A DNA stretch of 64,000 nt, taken from assembly GCF_900100795.1 (NCBI RefSeq), contig NZ_FNCO01000007.1, forward strand, positions 1 to 64,000, written 5' to 3'. Source of the DNA: Pseudomonas abietaniphila (GTDB lineage: Bacteria; Pseudomonadota; Gammaproteobacteria; Pseudomonadales; Pseudomonadaceae). The notes under the pieces are model-generated. The model was not told the origin of the DNA. It did not search any database and worked only from the letters and a program-made list of their open reading frames with translations. Positions 9,884 to 19,348 of this stretch are shown here, one piece after another. Position 1 is the first letter of the stretch; every line of letters begins with the position of its first letter. The position numbers were made by a program, and so were the translations under genes.

Positions 9884-10178
9884 AGCCCAAAGGCCAACCG
9901 TTGGACCGAACCAGAGTGACTGGATTTGACGAAATCGACAGGCATCGCTTCACGCAGCACCTGCCCCGCGAGACGCGAGCGAATCTACAGGACGCGCATC
10001 CTAGCACAGACCGTCTGTCGCGGGTCACATAACCCGGCTGCCGCGGCCATAAAGTTTTCTTCGATTACTGTGGGAAGGTTCCGAACACTGAACTGGTGCG
10101 AATCCCTGCCGTCAGATTAACCGAGACCCGTTAAAGACCTGTGCTTTCGCAGGTTCCACAGACAAAAAGGAAACAACC
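9884..10178. other. Divergent intergenic region thrS / exported protein
   Basis: About 300 bases separate the thrS leader from the next gene. They should hold the thrS promoter on the minus strand and the promoter of the 10179 gene on the plus strand, but I see no convincing -35/-10 pair. A small hairpin (ACCTG ... CAGGT, 10137-10154) precedes the plus-strand ribosome site AAGGAAA. No coding sequence is supported. Confidence 0.4.
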
Positions 10179-10493
10179 ATGAAGCTTCTACGTGTTGCCG
10201 CCCTCCTCGCACCGTTGGCGTTGACTCTTCCGATCAGCGCTCATGCCGCCATGGACGCAAAAACCAAGACGACTTACATGAATGAGTGCTCCGCCGCCGC
10301 CACCCAGAACAATCCGGGGATGGACGCCAAGGCCGTGCAAGCGCATTGCGAATGCGGCGCTCAACAGATCAACAAAAACTTCTCGGACAAGGAGATCGCC
10401 TCGTTGAATGACAAAACGACACCTCCGAGTACCGAAATGACCTCTCGCCTGCAAAAAGCGGTCGGCGAGAACTGCCTCAAAGGCAAAAAATAA
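10179..10493 (+). CDS. Small exported cysteine-containing protein
   Basis: A 104-residue protein with a clear Sec signal peptide (MKLLRVAALLAPLALTLPIS, cleavage near AHA-AM). The mature part of about 80 residues is helical and has four cysteines (NEC, HCEC and ENC), so two disulfides in the periplasm are plausible. AAGGAAA lies upstream of the ATG. I do not recognise a functional family. It stands alone: thrS is divergent and a strong hairpin pair follows. Confidence 0.75.
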   Translation: MKLLRVAALLAPLALTLPISAHAAMDAKTKTTYMNECSAAATQNNPGMDAKAVQAHCECGAQQINKNFSDKEIASLNDKTTPPSTEMTSRLQKAVGENCLKGKK

Positions 10494-10512
10494 AAAATTT
10501 ACATTCCGCGAT

Positions 10513-10582
10513 GAGAAGGCCTCAGCCTTCTCGACGGGACACCTGCCAAGAACAACCGAAGCCCCCGAAATACGGGGGCTTC
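10513..10582 (+). terminator. Two consecutive hairpins after the exported-protein gene
   Basis: GAGAAGGC-CTCA-GCCTTCTC (10513-10532) is a perfect 8-bp hairpin. GAAGCCCCCG-AAATA-CGGGGGCTTC (10558-10582) is a perfect 10-bp GC-rich hairpin. Neither has a long T run, but together they should end transcription from the upstream gene. Confidence 0.6.
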
Positions 10583-10790
10583 AGTCACTCTTAAGGCTCT
10601 GAACGGCGGCTCATCCCCGAGTTGAAACGGCAATGCAGACGCGCTTTTTGGCCATTATATTTGCGGTAATGGCGCAAAGTTCTTACTGAAAAAGTCCAGC
10701 ATTCACACAATTCGACTATGATAGCCCCCGTGTGCCCAGTTGGCCTGAGCAGCACAGCACTACTGAATATTATGTTTCTGGAGATACACC
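10583..10790 (+). promoter_or_regulatory. Promoter and leader of the cold-shock gene
   Basis: A good -10 box TATGAT lies at 10718-10723, with no good -35 at 17 bases. It would give a leader of about 60 bases before the ATG at 10791. Long structured leaders are typical of cspA-type genes, where they act as thermosensors; I cannot show a cold-box motif here. Confidence 0.45.
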
Positions 10791-11003
10791 ATGTCTAATC
10801 GCCAAACCGGCACCGTAAAATGGTTCAACGATGAAAAAGGCTTCGGCTTTATCACTCCACAGGGTGGCGGTGACGACCTGTTCGTACACTTCAAAGCTAT
10901 CGAATCCGACGGTTTCAAAAGCCTGAAAGAAGGCCAGACTGTCTCTTTCGTGGCTGAGAAAGGCCAAAAGGGCATGCAAGCCGCTCAGGTTCGCCCGGAG
11001 TAA
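10791..11003 (+). CDS. Cold-shock domain protein, CspA family
   Basis: The protein is one cold-shock domain of 70 residues. The RNA-binding motifs RNP1 (KGFGFITP) and RNP2 (DLFVHF) are intact with their aromatic residues. Such proteins bind single-stranded RNA and melt secondary structure, acting as RNA chaperones and antiterminators in the cytoplasm. It resembles the CapB/CspA proteins of P. syringae and P. fluorescens. It is monocistronic, with its own leader and a strong terminator 12 bases after the stop. Which of the several csp paralogues it is cannot be decided here. Confidence 0.95.
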   Translation: MSNRQTGTVKWFNDEKGFGFITPQGGGDDLFVHFKAIESDGFKSLKEGQTVSFVAEKGQKGMQAAQVRPE

Positions 11004-11015
11004 TCCGAGCGCGCT

Positions 11016-11046
11016 AAAAAAACCCCGTCACTGACGGGGTTTTTTT
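11016..11046 (+). terminator. Rho-independent terminator after the cold-shock gene
   Basis: The stem is AACCCCGTCA with TGACGGGGTT, with A runs before and a run of seven T after. Because both flanks are A/T tracts it can also stop the convergent minus-strand lipoprotein gene at 11065. Confidence 0.9.
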
Positions 11047-11064
11047 GTGCCTCAAAAACGGTAC

Positions 11065-11388
11065 TTAGCCGCAATTGACACGATTGACCGTTGCGGCCTG
11101 ATCGGTATTCATATTCAGGCGATCCGAACGGTACTCCAGCGTCACCATGTCATTGGGCCCAAGCACTCTGGCCGTCTGTGCACCCGCCTTGACGCGCGCC
11201 TGCTCCAGCAGCGCCGCCGATGCCGGTTTGCCCACCGCAAATTGTACAGCGGCAGCATCACAACGGGAGTGACCGGATTCGGTGGCAACCGCGCTCTCCG
11301 CCGGTTTCGACGACTCGGAGGTACTGCTGCACCCCGCCAGCACTGCCACCAACAAAACCAGACCCGATGATGCATGTTTCCAGGGCAT
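11065..11388 (-). CDS. Lipoprotein of the I78 peptidase-inhibitor family
   Basis: This 107-residue protein starts with a lipoprotein signal (lipobox LAGC, lipidated cysteine at about residue 20) and a serine-rich linker. The C-terminal 65 residues match the Inhibitor_I78 fold: GHSRCDAAAVQFAVGKPAS, then ARVLGPNDMVTLEYRSDRLN and VNCG, with the paired cysteines of the family. I78 proteins are potato-inhibitor-like elastase or protease inhibitors, so a role in protecting the envelope from proteases is plausible. The family call rests on remembered motifs. Confidence 0.75.
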   Translation of the reverse strand: MPWKHASSGLVLLVAVLAGCSSTSESSKPAESAVATESGHSRCDAAAVQFAVGKPASAALLEQARVKAGAQTARVLGPNDMVTLEYRSDRLNMNTDQAATVNRVNCG

Positions 11389-11576
11389 ATGAACTCCTTA
11401 CATTTAACGTGAACCAGAACCTGTGCGACAGCGATCAATCCGCAGGGTTTCGCTGACACCCTAAAAAACGCGGTCTGGCGGTGTCGCCGACAAAGCCCGA
11501 AGTCTGCCGGAGACCGACCTTGGCCTGGGCAAACAAATCGTCACAAAACGTTTGGAAAGTCGCTCACCCCTGAGCG

Positions 11577-11924
11577 CTAGTAAACATCCACATAATCCAT
11601 GCGGGGGTCTGCCCAGTTATCCCGCAAGGCGTTGTAGATCTGCGTCACCCAGACCGCATCGCTCGCCGCGACCGGACCGACACAGCCGGAGCCGGCAGCC
11701 CATGTTTCGAGTCGAAACAACAGGCCGTCGATATCGACCCCGCCTACTGCCGCACTCGACAGCCATGCTTTGCCATCACGGCTGACCCGTAGCTGGTTAT
11801 GGGTATTGTCATTTGCGCTTGCGATCATCTGCCGCACAGCTTCGAGGGTAAAAGATCGTGAATCGGTCAGATCGATAGACACCGGTAAGGCCCTGCCATG
11901 AAAGTCAGCAATTCTGGCATGCAT
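11577..11924 (-). CDS. Conserved hypothetical protein
   Basis: A 115-residue soluble protein with no signal peptide, starting MHARIADFHGRALPV and ending in DPRMDYVDVY. It has a single cysteine and no motif I recognise. Composition and codon use look like the surrounding chromosome, which supports a real gene. It is divergent from the small gene at 12050. Confidence 0.55.
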   Translation of the reverse strand: MHARIADFHGRALPVSIDLTDSRSFTLEAVRQMIASANDNTHNQLRVSRDGKAWLSSAAVGGVDIDGLLFRLETWAAGSGCVGPVAASDAVWVTQIYNALRDNWADPRMDYVDVY

Positions 11925-12049
11925 CGGTGTTTATGCCTAAGTAGCAGTGCGCAAAAGCAGACAAGATGGTTTACTGCACGCCCTGCTCGCACGCTCAACC
12001 GCGGGTATTGATGGCAGGAATTGACAGTTTTCGAGAGGGACGAGACACC

Positions 12050-12247
12050 ATGGCAATCGTATCGATCGATGCGGACATCAAGGCGAAATGGCCCCAGGGA
12101 CACTGTGCGCACAGCCCGGGAAGCCCGGAGGAACTGGCCATCATTGCAGTCGATCTGCTGGTCAAGGAACTGGGCACCTCGGGTGCCCAGAATTTCATGA
12201 ACCAGGTGTTTCTGCGCTATTCCACCGAGGTTCTGGACAACGCTTGA
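12050..12247 (+). CDS. Small conserved hypothetical protein
   Basis: A 65-residue acidic protein (MAIVSIDADIKAKWPQG...). The frame is open back to 11966, but the ATG at 12050, preceded by GAGAGGGACGAG, gives the more natural start. It contains a helix with leucine/valine spacing (ELAIIAVDLLVKELG) and no known domain. It ends 6 bases before the stop of the convergent nucleoside hydrolase. Confidence 0.5.
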   Translation: MAIVSIDADIKAKWPQGHCAHSPGSPEELAIIAVDLLVKELGTSGAQNFMNQVFLRYSTEVLDNA

Positions 12248-12253
12248 TCGCGA

Positions 12254-13282
12254 TTACTTGAGACGTCCAAGACGCTGGGTCAGCAGGTCGAAGAAGCCTT
12301 GGGCATCGCCATTTTCGACCCAGAACACGTTCTTGTTCTGTCCCAGCGTGTCATACCAGTCGGCAACCGTCTGACCAAAGCCAGGGCCTTCACGGCTGTC
12401 GATCACCAGGTTGACCTGCCTGCCGCTGAACAGCTCTGGCTTCAGCAGCCATGCGATGACGCTGGCGTCATGCACCGGGCCACCTGGCAGCCCGTAATGC
12501 ACCATGTCAGCCTTGACGTACTCATTGAGAATACTGCCGACCCGCTTGCCTGCCTGGTTGTTCAAGGCTTCGATCTGCTTGAGGCGCTGATCGCTGGTGA
12601 GAATCTTGTGCGTCACATCCAGCGGCACGTAGGTCAGTTTGACCCCGCTGGCCAGGACAACCTTGGCGGCATCCGGATCGGCATATAGATTGAATTCCGC
12701 CACTGGCGTGATGTTGCCGCCGTTGAAGTGCGCGCCGCCCATCACCACCACTTCCTTGATGCCTTGCGTGATCTCCGGCGCTTGAACCAGCGCAAGCGCC
12801 AGGTTGGTTTGCGGCCCAAGCATGGCAATGGTGATGCTATGAGGCGCAGCGTTGCGCAGCGTCTCCACCAGGTACTGCACCGCATTACCCTCAGCCAGAC
12901 CTTTTTTCGGTTCGTGCACCTCGACGCCCGGAAGACCTTCCTTGCCGTGAATGTTCTCGGCATAGATCGGCGTGCGCACCAGCGGCCGACCGGCGCCCGC
13001 GTAAACCGGTACTTCCTCGCGCCCCGCCCATTCCCGGGCCAGGCGTGCGTTACGCGACGTTTTATCAATGCGTACGTTGCCGGCCACCGTGGTGATCGCC
13101 ATGACGTTCAGCTCTTCAGGAGAGGCCAAAGCCAACAGCAGCGCGACGACGTCGTCCGCCCCGGGATCGGTGTCGATGATCAGGTCGCGTTTTTCGGCGG
13201 CTTGAACAGCCGTGGCGCAAAGGATGGCCAAAAGGGCAACGCTCCTGATCAGGTGAACAAAAACGTGACGACTTGTGTGCAT
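12254..13282 (-). CDS. Exported nucleoside hydrolase
   Basis: A 342-residue inosine/uridine-preferring nucleoside hydrolase that splits ribonucleosides into base and ribose. The calcium-binding DTDPGADD motif follows the signal peptide (LLAILCATAVQAA), then NLALAL, GGAHFNGGNITP, EFNLYADPDAA and the active-site HDASVIAWL. The signal peptide puts the enzyme in the periplasm, unlike E. coli RihABC. The start at 13282 has GGGAG seven bases upstream. It follows rbsD by 44 bases at the end of the ribose operon, so ribose it frees outside the membrane can be taken up by RbsABC. Confidence 0.92.
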   Translation of the reverse strand: MHTSRHVFVHLIRSVALLAILCATAVQAAEKRDLIIDTDPGADDVVALLLALASPEELNVMAITTVAGNVRIDKTSRNARLAREWAGREEVPVYAGAGRPLVRTPIYAENIHGKEGLPGVEVHEPKKGLAEGNAVQYLVETLRNAAPHSITIAMLGPQTNLALALVQAPEITQGIKEVVVMGGAHFNGGNITPVAEFNLYADPDAAKVVLASGVKLTYVPLDVTHKILTSDQRLKQIEALNNQAGKRVGSILNEYVKADMVHYGLPGGPVHDASVIAWLLKPELFSGRQVNLVIDSREGPGFGQTVADWYDTLGQNKNVFWVENGDAQGFFDLLTQRLGRLK

Positions 13283-13326
13283 AGGAAACTCCCTGTTTCT
13301 TGAGGATGGCACGAAAAGCGGTGGCG

Positions 13327-13731
13327 TCAGAAGACGACGCCGGACACCAGTGCAATGTTCGTGTACGGCTGGCATTCACCGGTGCGCACAATGGCGCGAG
13401 CGTTGCGGCTCAACTGCTTCAACGCTTCATGGCTGACAAGACGCTGCTCGCCCAGATGGCCTGCTGCGTTAAGGGTGTCGAGCACGGTCAACGCCGGCGG
13501 CTGTTTTTCACGCATTTCATCGGCGAGCACGTGGCTTTCCACCTGCATTTCAGCAAGCACGGTGTTCAACACACTGACGAAGTCAGGCACTCCGCGGGTG
13601 ACGGCCAGATCAATGAGCTCGACGCCCGCAGGCACCGGCATCCCGGCGTCGACGATCATCAGGATATCGCCATGCCCCAGCGACGCGACCACCCGTGACA
13701 GCGCGATATTGAGCAGTGGTGTTTTTTTCAT
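13327..13731 (-). CDS. rbsD: D-ribose pyranase
   Basis: RbsD has 134 residues and converts beta-pyranose ribose to the furanose form that ribokinase uses. The N-terminus ([22 protein letters not shown]) includes the catalytic His of the family in LGHGD, and the C-terminus has [17 protein letters not shown]. It is cytoplasmic and decameric in relatives. Its ATG overlaps the rbsK stop by four bases (ATGA), so the two are translationally coupled. Confidence 0.96.
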   Translation of the reverse strand: MKKTPLLNIALSRVVASLGHGDILMIVDAGMPVPAGVELIDLAVTRGVPDFVSVLNTVLAEMQVESHVLADEMREKQPPALTVLDTLNAAGHLGEQRLVSHEALKQLSRNARAIVRTGECQPYTNIALVSGVVF

Positions 13732-14645
13732 GGCTGATAACCCTGGACTTCGTTGAAGGTGGGAATGGAAGGCTGAGCGCCAGAACGGGTGACGGACAAC
13801 GCCGCCGCGATCTGTCCGAAACGTATCGCGTCCGGCTCAGACTTGCCTTCAGCCAGCGCCGCCGCAAACCCGCCGACAAACGTGTCACCTGCCGCAGTGG
13901 TATCGACCGCTTTGACCTTTGGCGCCGGGAAATGCGCAGAACCTGACTGACTGGCGAATAACGCCCCTTGCTCACCCAAGGTGACAATGACCTTGCCCAC
14001 ACCCGACGCAAGCAAGGCCGTGGCGGCTGCATCGGCCGTCGCCACGCTGTCGACCGGCACCCCTGTCAACGCTGTCGCCTCGCTTTCGTTCGGGATCAGG
14101 TAATCAATCCAGGCGTACCATTCAGCGGGTAACGGACCGCTCGCCGGAGCGGGATTGAGGATGACCGTCTTACCCAGCTCGCGCCCTCGCTTGAGGACAT
14201 GGCCAACGGTGGCCATCGGGACTTCCAGCTGGCAGATGATCACGTCGGCCTGGCTGAGCAACGCGTCGAAACGGTCGACCACACTGGCACTGACCTGCCC
14301 ATTGCCGCCGGCAACGATAACGATCGCGTTCTGGCTGCTGTCGTCCACGACGATCAGCGCAACCCCGGTCGACTCACCGGCAATGGCGGTCACGGCCTGA
14401 CAATCAACGCCCTCGGCCAACAAAGCGGCGCGCAACTGCTCACCGTAGGCGTCATCACCGACACAACCGATCATGGCCACACTGGCGCCGAGACGCGCCG
14501 CCGCGACCGCCTGGTTTGCGCCCTTCCCGCCCGGGACCGTGACGAACGACTGCCCGGCGAGGGTTTCACCGGCGCGTGGCAAGCGCGGCGCGCGTGTCAC
14601 CAGGTCCATATTGAGGCTGCCCACTATCACAACTTTTGCTTGCAT
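13728..14645 (-). CDS. rbsK: Ribokinase
   Basis: A 305-residue PfkB-family sugar kinase that phosphorylates ribose at O5 with ATP. The substrate-binding N-terminus (GSLNMDLV), the [15 protein letters not shown] signature and the C-terminal [12 protein letters not shown] signature with the catalytic Asp are all present. I use ATG 14645; the frame extends upstream to 14753 but that stretch overlaps rbsR and is not family sequence. It lies between rbsR and rbsD, all minus strand. Confidence 0.96.
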   Translation of the reverse strand: MQAKVVIVGSLNMDLVTRAPRLPRAGETLAGQSFVTVPGGKGANQAVAAARLGASVAMIGCVGDDAYGEQLRAALLAEGVDCQAVTAIAGESTGVALIVVDDSSQNAIVIVAGGNGQVSASVVDRFDALLSQADVIICQLEVPMATVGHVLKRGRELGKTVILNPAPASGPLPAEWYAWIDYLIPNESEATALTGVPVDSVATADAAATALLASGVGKVIVTLGEQGALFASQSGSAHFPAPKVKAVDTTAAGDTFVGGFAAALAEGKSEPDAIRFGQIAAALSVTRSGAQPSIPTFNEVQGYQP

Positions 14646-14682
14646 GACGTCTTTACTCTTCAATCCGGGCACCGCGCCCGGC

Positions 14683-15705
14683 TCAGCGAAACTCGTTGAA
14701 TGCGTTGGTTGGCGGCGCAGTGGATTCACGCAGCACGATGCTTGGGGCAACAATCAGCTGTTGCACCGCGCTGTCGCCACGGGTCGAAATCCGCTTGAGC
14801 AAGACCTCGGCGGCCCGCTCGCCCAGCTGCAGAATCGACTGCCCCACGGTGGTCAGCGCCGGGAACACGTACTGACTCATCTGGATGTCGTCGAAGCCGA
14901 TGACCGAAAGATCGGCGGGCACACGCACGTTGCGTTCCGCCGCCGCACGCAAAACGCCGATCCCCACCATGTCGTTGGCGGCAAAGATCGCCGTCGGCCG
15001 ATCGTTTTCCAGCAACGTGCCTGCAGCCTTGTAGCCACTGGGCCCTGTGAAGTCGCTTTCCACGACCCAGCTGTCCGGGACGTCGATACCCGCCTCCTGC
15101 ATCGCACGGTGATAACCGGCCAGACGCATGCGCGCAACGCTGGTTTCAGCGGGTCCACTGATACAGGCGATGTGCCGATGCCCCAACCCCAGCAGGTGCG
15201 AGGTGGCCAGATAGGCGCCCAGCTCATGGTCGATGCGCACCAGATCGGCCGTGATATTTTCCAGGTCACGGTCGACGATGACCATCGGCGTCCTGACCGA
15301 TGCCAGGCTGTCGACCAGGCTGTCACCGCCGCCCACCGATGAAACGATCAACCCGTCCACACGCTTCTCCAGCAGCACGCGCAAATAGTTGCGCTGCTTG
15401 TCCAGATTGTCGTCGGAGTTGCAGAGGATCACGCAGAACCCGTTGCGCTCGCAGTAATCCTCGATGCCTCGAGCGAGCTCGGCAAAGTAAGGGTTGATGC
15501 CGTTGGGAATCAGCAACCCGATGGTCGCAGTGGATTTGGCTTTCAGGGAGCGCGCCACGGCACTGGGCACGTAGTCCAGTTGCGCAATGGCGGCTTCCAC
15601 TTTCTTGCGCACTTCGTCGCTAACCGGTCGCGTTCTGTTGAGAACGTGCGACACGGTGGTGTACGAAATGCCTGCAATTGCAGCCACATCTTTGATGGTG
15701 GCCAT
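14683..15705 (-). CDS. rbsR: LacI-family ribose operon regulator
   Basis: A 340-residue regulator with an N-terminal helix-turn-helix (IKDVAAIAGISYTTVSHVLN, residues 4-23), the hinge helix (PSAVARSLK) and a periplasmic-binding-protein-like effector domain (from about 60) that would bind ribose. It lies inside the operon between rbsC and rbsK. The likely target is the perfect palindrome at 19349-19362, at the rbsB promoter. Start 15705 is chosen because the family begins MATIKDVA; it is 1 base after the rbsC stop. Confidence 0.93.
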   Translation of the reverse strand: MATIKDVAAIAGISYTTVSHVLNRTRPVSDEVRKKVEAAIAQLDYVPSAVARSLKAKSTATIGLLIPNGINPYFAELARGIEDYCERNGFCVILCNSDDNLDKQRNYLRVLLEKRVDGLIVSSVGGGDSLVDSLASVRTPMVIVDRDLENITADLVRIDHELGAYLATSHLLGLGHRHIACISGPAETSVARMRLAGYHRAMQEAGIDVPDSWVVESDFTGPSGYKAAGTLLENDRPTAIFAANDMVGIGVLRAAAERNVRVPADLSVIGFDDIQMSQYVFPALTTVGQSILQLGERAAEVLLKRISTRGDSAVQQLIVAPSIVLRESTAPPTNAFNEFR

Positions 15706-15706
15706 A

Positions 15707-16702
15707 TCAGCCGCGCCGCCGTGCGCGATTGCTGCGGTAAGTGTCCAGGATGACCGCCACCACAATCACCGCACCGGTGATGATGCGCTTGGTCGGCTCC
15801 GTTGCGCCGATCTGCGCAAGGCCCGCGGCCAGCACCGAGATGATCAGCACACCGAAGAACGTGCTGATGACCGAGCCACGTCCACCCATCAGGCTGGTGC
15901 CGCCGATGACCACGGCAGCGATCACTTGCAGTTCCAGCCCGGAGCCCGCGTTAGGGTCGGCCGCTTCCAGGCGTGAAATCTGGAACAGCGCGGCAAGGCC
16001 CGCCAGCAATCCCATGAGCGAGAACACCAGAATCTTGTAGGGCTTTGGATTGATCCCGGCCAGACGCACAGCTTCCTCATTGGTGCCGATGCCGATCAGG
16101 TAACGACCGAACACCGTGCGGGTGAGCACTGCCTGAGCGGCGAAGATCACCAGCAGCGCGATGACGAATGAGGGCGAGATGCCAAATGCAAACGGATTGG
16201 ACAGCCAGGCAAACGAGTCGCCGATGTAGGCGGTGCGCGAATCGGTCAACTGATACGCCACGCCACGGGCCATTTCCAGCACGCCGAGCGAGACGATGAA
16301 CGACGGTATGCGCCACGCCACCGTGATCGAGCCGGTCAGCGTACCCGCCGCGGTCGCGCACACCATGCCCAGCAACGCCGAAGGAAAAACGCCCCATCCC
16401 CAGCCGAGCATCGCCACGCTGACGGCCGATGCCGCCAGGGCCAGCACCGACCCCACCGACAGGTCAATCCCGCCGATGATCAGGATGAACGTCATGCCGA
16501 CCGCCAGCACCATCAGATCGGGAATCTGGTTGGCCAGCGTGCTGAAGGTCTCATAGGACAGGAAGTGATCGCTGAGCAGCGAGAACAGCACGATCATGGC
16601 GAGCAACGCGCCCGCCAGGCCCAAGTAGGTGCCCAGGCCGAAATAGTTGCCGCTGCGCTTGCCGGGAGAAGGCAGCGCGGCCGAAGGAGTCGAGGTTTTC
16701 AT
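15707..16702 (-). CDS. rbsC: Ribose ABC transporter permease
   Basis: A 331-residue inner-membrane permease with about ten hydrophobic segments. It has the BPD_transp_2 family signature (GGIDLSVGSVLALAA and later VIGGTSLMGGRGSV). It forms the channel through which RbsB-bound ribose enters, energised by RbsA. Its ATG overlaps the rbsA stop by one base (TGATG). Confidence 0.96.
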   Translation of the reverse strand: MKTSTPSAALPSPGKRSGNYFGLGTYLGLAGALLAMIVLFSLLSDHFLSYETFSTLANQIPDLMVLAVGMTFILIIGGIDLSVGSVLALAASAVSVAMLGWGWGVFPSALLGMVCATAAGTLTGSITVAWRIPSFIVSLGVLEMARGVAYQLTDSRTAYIGDSFAWLSNPFAFGISPSFVIALLVIFAAQAVLTRTVFGRYLIGIGTNEEAVRLAGINPKPYKILVFSLMGLLAGLAALFQISRLEAADPNAGSGLELQVIAAVVIGGTSLMGGRGSVISTFFGVLIISVLAAGLAQIGATEPTKRIITGAVIVVAVILDTYRSNRARRRG

Positions 16703-18252
16703 CAGTCGTTCCTGGGCGCTGCTTCAGACAGCAGCGCATCACGTTTTTGATAGCCGGCGAAAGCGGCAGCGAGCAGTTCGTCCTGTGTCCAGGTGTCGCG
16801 TTCGAAGGTGTCGATCAGGCGTCCGGCAGACAACACGCCAATGCGGTCGCAGATCAGCATCAACTCGCGCAGATCACTGGAAACCACCACCAGCGCCCTG
16901 CCCTGACGGGTCAGTTCGCCCAGCAGCGCGTAGATATCGAACTTGGCCCCGACATCGATGCCGCGGGTTGGCTCGTCGAACAGCATCACCTGACAGTCGC
17001 GCTCCAGCCACCGGCCGATCACGACCTTCTGCTGATTGCCGCCAGACAACTCCGACACCAGTTGGGTCGGACTCGAACTGCGAATACGCATGGCGTCGAC
17101 CTGACGTCTGGCCAGCGCCATTTCGGCACCGGCGTTGACCACGCCGCCACTGGAAATCGCTTCCATGTTGCCCAGCGCGATGTTGGCGCTGATCGACTGC
17201 GACAGCAGCAGGCCTTCGCCCTTGCGATCCTCGGTGATCAGGGCAATGCCGTGGCTGACAGCATCGACCGGCGAGTTCACGCGCACCGGCTTCAACGGGC
17301 TGCCGACTTCAATGGAGCCGCTGTCTGCCGCATCCGCGCCGTAGATAAGGCGCAGCAGCTCGGTGCGGCCTGCACCGATCAGTCCCGAAATGCCGAAAAT
17401 CTCGCCCGCGCGTACGTCAAAGGACACATCGCGCACTTTGTCGGAGCGACTCAAGCCTTTTACCGACAGCGCCACGTTACCGATCTGGCGCTGTCCCAGG
17501 TCGATCTGCTCGCCCAGTTCGCGACCGACCATCAGGGTCACCAATTGCTCGCTATTGTAGTTGGCCATGGCGTCCACACACACCAGCTTGCCGTCCCGCA
17601 GCACGGCGATGCGCTGAGCGACGCGTGCCAGCTCTTCCAGGCGATGGGAGATGTAAACGATGGAAACGCCGCGATCCTGCAAGCGTGTGATCTGCTCGAA
17701 CAGCATCTCCACTTCACGGGCCGTCAGCATCGCAGTCGGCTCGTCGAGAATCAGAACGTGGCAATCGCCGATCAAGTTGCGGGCGATTTCGACCATCTGT
17801 TGATGACCGATGCCTAACTCACCGACCAACATGTCGGGGTCGATAGCGTCCAGCCCGACCTGAGCCATGGCCTTCAGCGCATCGTCACGCAGTTTTTTGC
17901 GGTTGATGAAGCCGGCACGGCTGGGCAGGTTATCGAGGAACAGGTTCTCTGCCACCGACAACGTAGGCAGCAGGTTCAACTCCTGCATGACCATGCGCAC
18001 GCCCAGCTTTTCAGCCTGGGTGCGACTCGCCGGTTCGTAGGCCTGTCCCTGAAACTGCATGTGGCCGGTGGTGGGTGTCACCAACCCGCCGATGATTTTG
18101 GACAAGGTGCTTTTCCCCGCACCGTTCTCCCCGGTCAACGCCAACACTTCCCCACGCATCAGCGTCAGGTCGATGTCACCGAGAACAGGTTGGGCGTAGG
18201 TTTTGCCGATGCCACTGACAGATAGAACAGCGGCCTGAGCAGACGCTGACAT
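16702..18252 (-). CDS. rbsA: Ribose ABC transporter ATP-binding protein
   Basis: A 516-residue protein with two fused ATPase domains, typical of sugar importers of the CUT2 class. The first has Walker A GENGAGKST and Walker B LILDEPT. The second has a degenerate Walker A (GLIGAGRTE), a full signature LSGGNQQKV and LFDEPTRGIDVG. The start at 18252 has GGAGAG at good spacing; the GTG at 18264 lies within that ribosome site. It follows rbsB by 64 bases. Confidence 0.96.
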   Translation of the reverse strand: MSASAQAAVLSVSGIGKTYAQPVLGDIDLTLMRGEVLALTGENGAGKSTLSKIIGGLVTPTTGHMQFQGQAYEPASRTQAEKLGVRMVMQELNLLPTLSVAENLFLDNLPSRAGFINRKKLRDDALKAMAQVGLDAIDPDMLVGELGIGHQQMVEIARNLIGDCHVLILDEPTAMLTAREVEMLFEQITRLQDRGVSIVYISHRLEELARVAQRIAVLRDGKLVCVDAMANYNSEQLVTLMVGRELGEQIDLGQRQIGNVALSVKGLSRSDKVRDVSFDVRAGEIFGISGLIGAGRTELLRLIYGADAADSGSIEVGSPLKPVRVNSPVDAVSHGIALITEDRKGEGLLLSQSISANIALGNMEAISSGGVVNAGAEMALARRQVDAMRIRSSSPTQLVSELSGGNQQKVVIGRWLERDCQVMLFDEPTRGIDVGAKFDIYALLGELTRQGRALVVVSSDLRELMLICDRIGVLSAGRLIDTFERDTWTQDELLAAAFAGYQKRDALLSEAAPRND

Positions 18253-18316
18253 AACGCTCTCCACGCGCCTGCCCTTGCGGGCAGGCGGTATTTACAGGTG
18301 TTTTAGGACAGCCGGA

Positions 18317-19276
18317 TTACTGGGGCTTGGTGACCAGTTCAACCGGGGTCTCGATCACACCGTCCTTGATGTCGAGTTTCTCGCCCTTGACCATCTTCAG
18401 GGCGGTGTCGATGCCGAACACAGCCTGACGGGCGGCGAACTGGTCAGCCGTCGCGAGTACGCGACCATCCTTGAGCATCGGTTTGATGGCATTGATGTTG
18501 TCGTAACCCACAACCTGCACCTTGCCCGCTTTGCCCGCTGCACGGACAGCCGACACAGCACCCAGCGCCATGCTGTCGTTACCGGCCAGCAAGGCTTTCA
18601 GGTTCGGGTATTCGTTGAGCATCGCCGAGGCAACCGCGTTGCCCTTGTCGATTTCCCAGTTACCCGACTGCGTGGAGACGATTTTCATCTGCGCAGCTTC
18701 CATCGCGTCCTTGAAGCCCGCTGTGCGCTGCTGTGCGTTGGTCGTGGTTGGCACGCCTTCGATGATGCCGACCTGATCGCCCGCCGTCAGTTGCTTGGCC
18801 AGGTAGTCACCCACCAGTTTGGCGCCCTTGCGGTTGTTCGGGCCTACGAAAGGCACTTCCATGCCCTTGCTTTTCAACACGTCGGCATCGAGCTGGTTGT
18901 CGATGTTGACGACTTTGATACCGGCGTCCTGGGCCTTCTTGAGCACGGACGCCAGCGCCTTGGAGTCTGCCGGTGCAATCACCAGCGCATCGACTTTCTT
19001 GACGATCATCTGATTGACGATATCGATCTGCGCGGACGTGTCTGATTCGTTCTTGATACCGTTGGAGATCAGGTCGAAATCAGCAGAATGGTCTTTTTGG
19101 TAGGCCTTCGCGCCGTCTTCCATGGTCAGGAAGAATTCATTGGCGAGGGATTTCATCACCAGCGCGACGGTGGGTTTCTTCGCGTCGTCGGCGTAGGCAG
19201 AAGAGAGAGGCAGGGATACAGCACTTGCGGTGAGCATGGCAACAGCAAGAAGACGTGCAGCGAATGGCAGCTTCAT
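18317..19276 (-). CDS. rbsB: Ribose-binding periplasmic protein
   Basis: A 319-residue periplasmic receptor with a Sec signal peptide (ending ...LSSAYADD) and the Peripla_BP_4 fold (KPTVALVMKSLANEFFLTM, then VDALVIAPADSKALASVLKKA and GNDSMALGAV). It delivers ribose to RbsC and is the first gene of the operon, downstream of a clear promoter and operator. Length is slightly above E. coli RbsB. Confidence 0.95.
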   Translation of the reverse strand: MKLPFAARLLAVAMLTASAVSLPLSSAYADDAKKPTVALVMKSLANEFFLTMEDGAKAYQKDHSADFDLISNGIKNESDTSAQIDIVNQMIVKKVDALVIAPADSKALASVLKKAQDAGIKVVNIDNQLDADVLKSKGMEVPFVGPNNRKGAKLVGDYLAKQLTAGDQVGIIEGVPTTTNAQQRTAGFKDAMEAAQMKIVSTQSGNWEIDKGNAVASAMLNEYPNLKALLAGNDSMALGAVSAVRAAGKAGKVQVVGYDNINAIKPMLKDGRVLATADQFAARQAVFGIDTALKMVKGEKLDIKDGVIETPVELVTKPQ

Positions 19277-19348
19277 GGAATCACTCCGACATTTATGATT
19301 ATTTTATCGGCACCGAATGCGCGTCGACGGTTACCTACCTCGACCAAT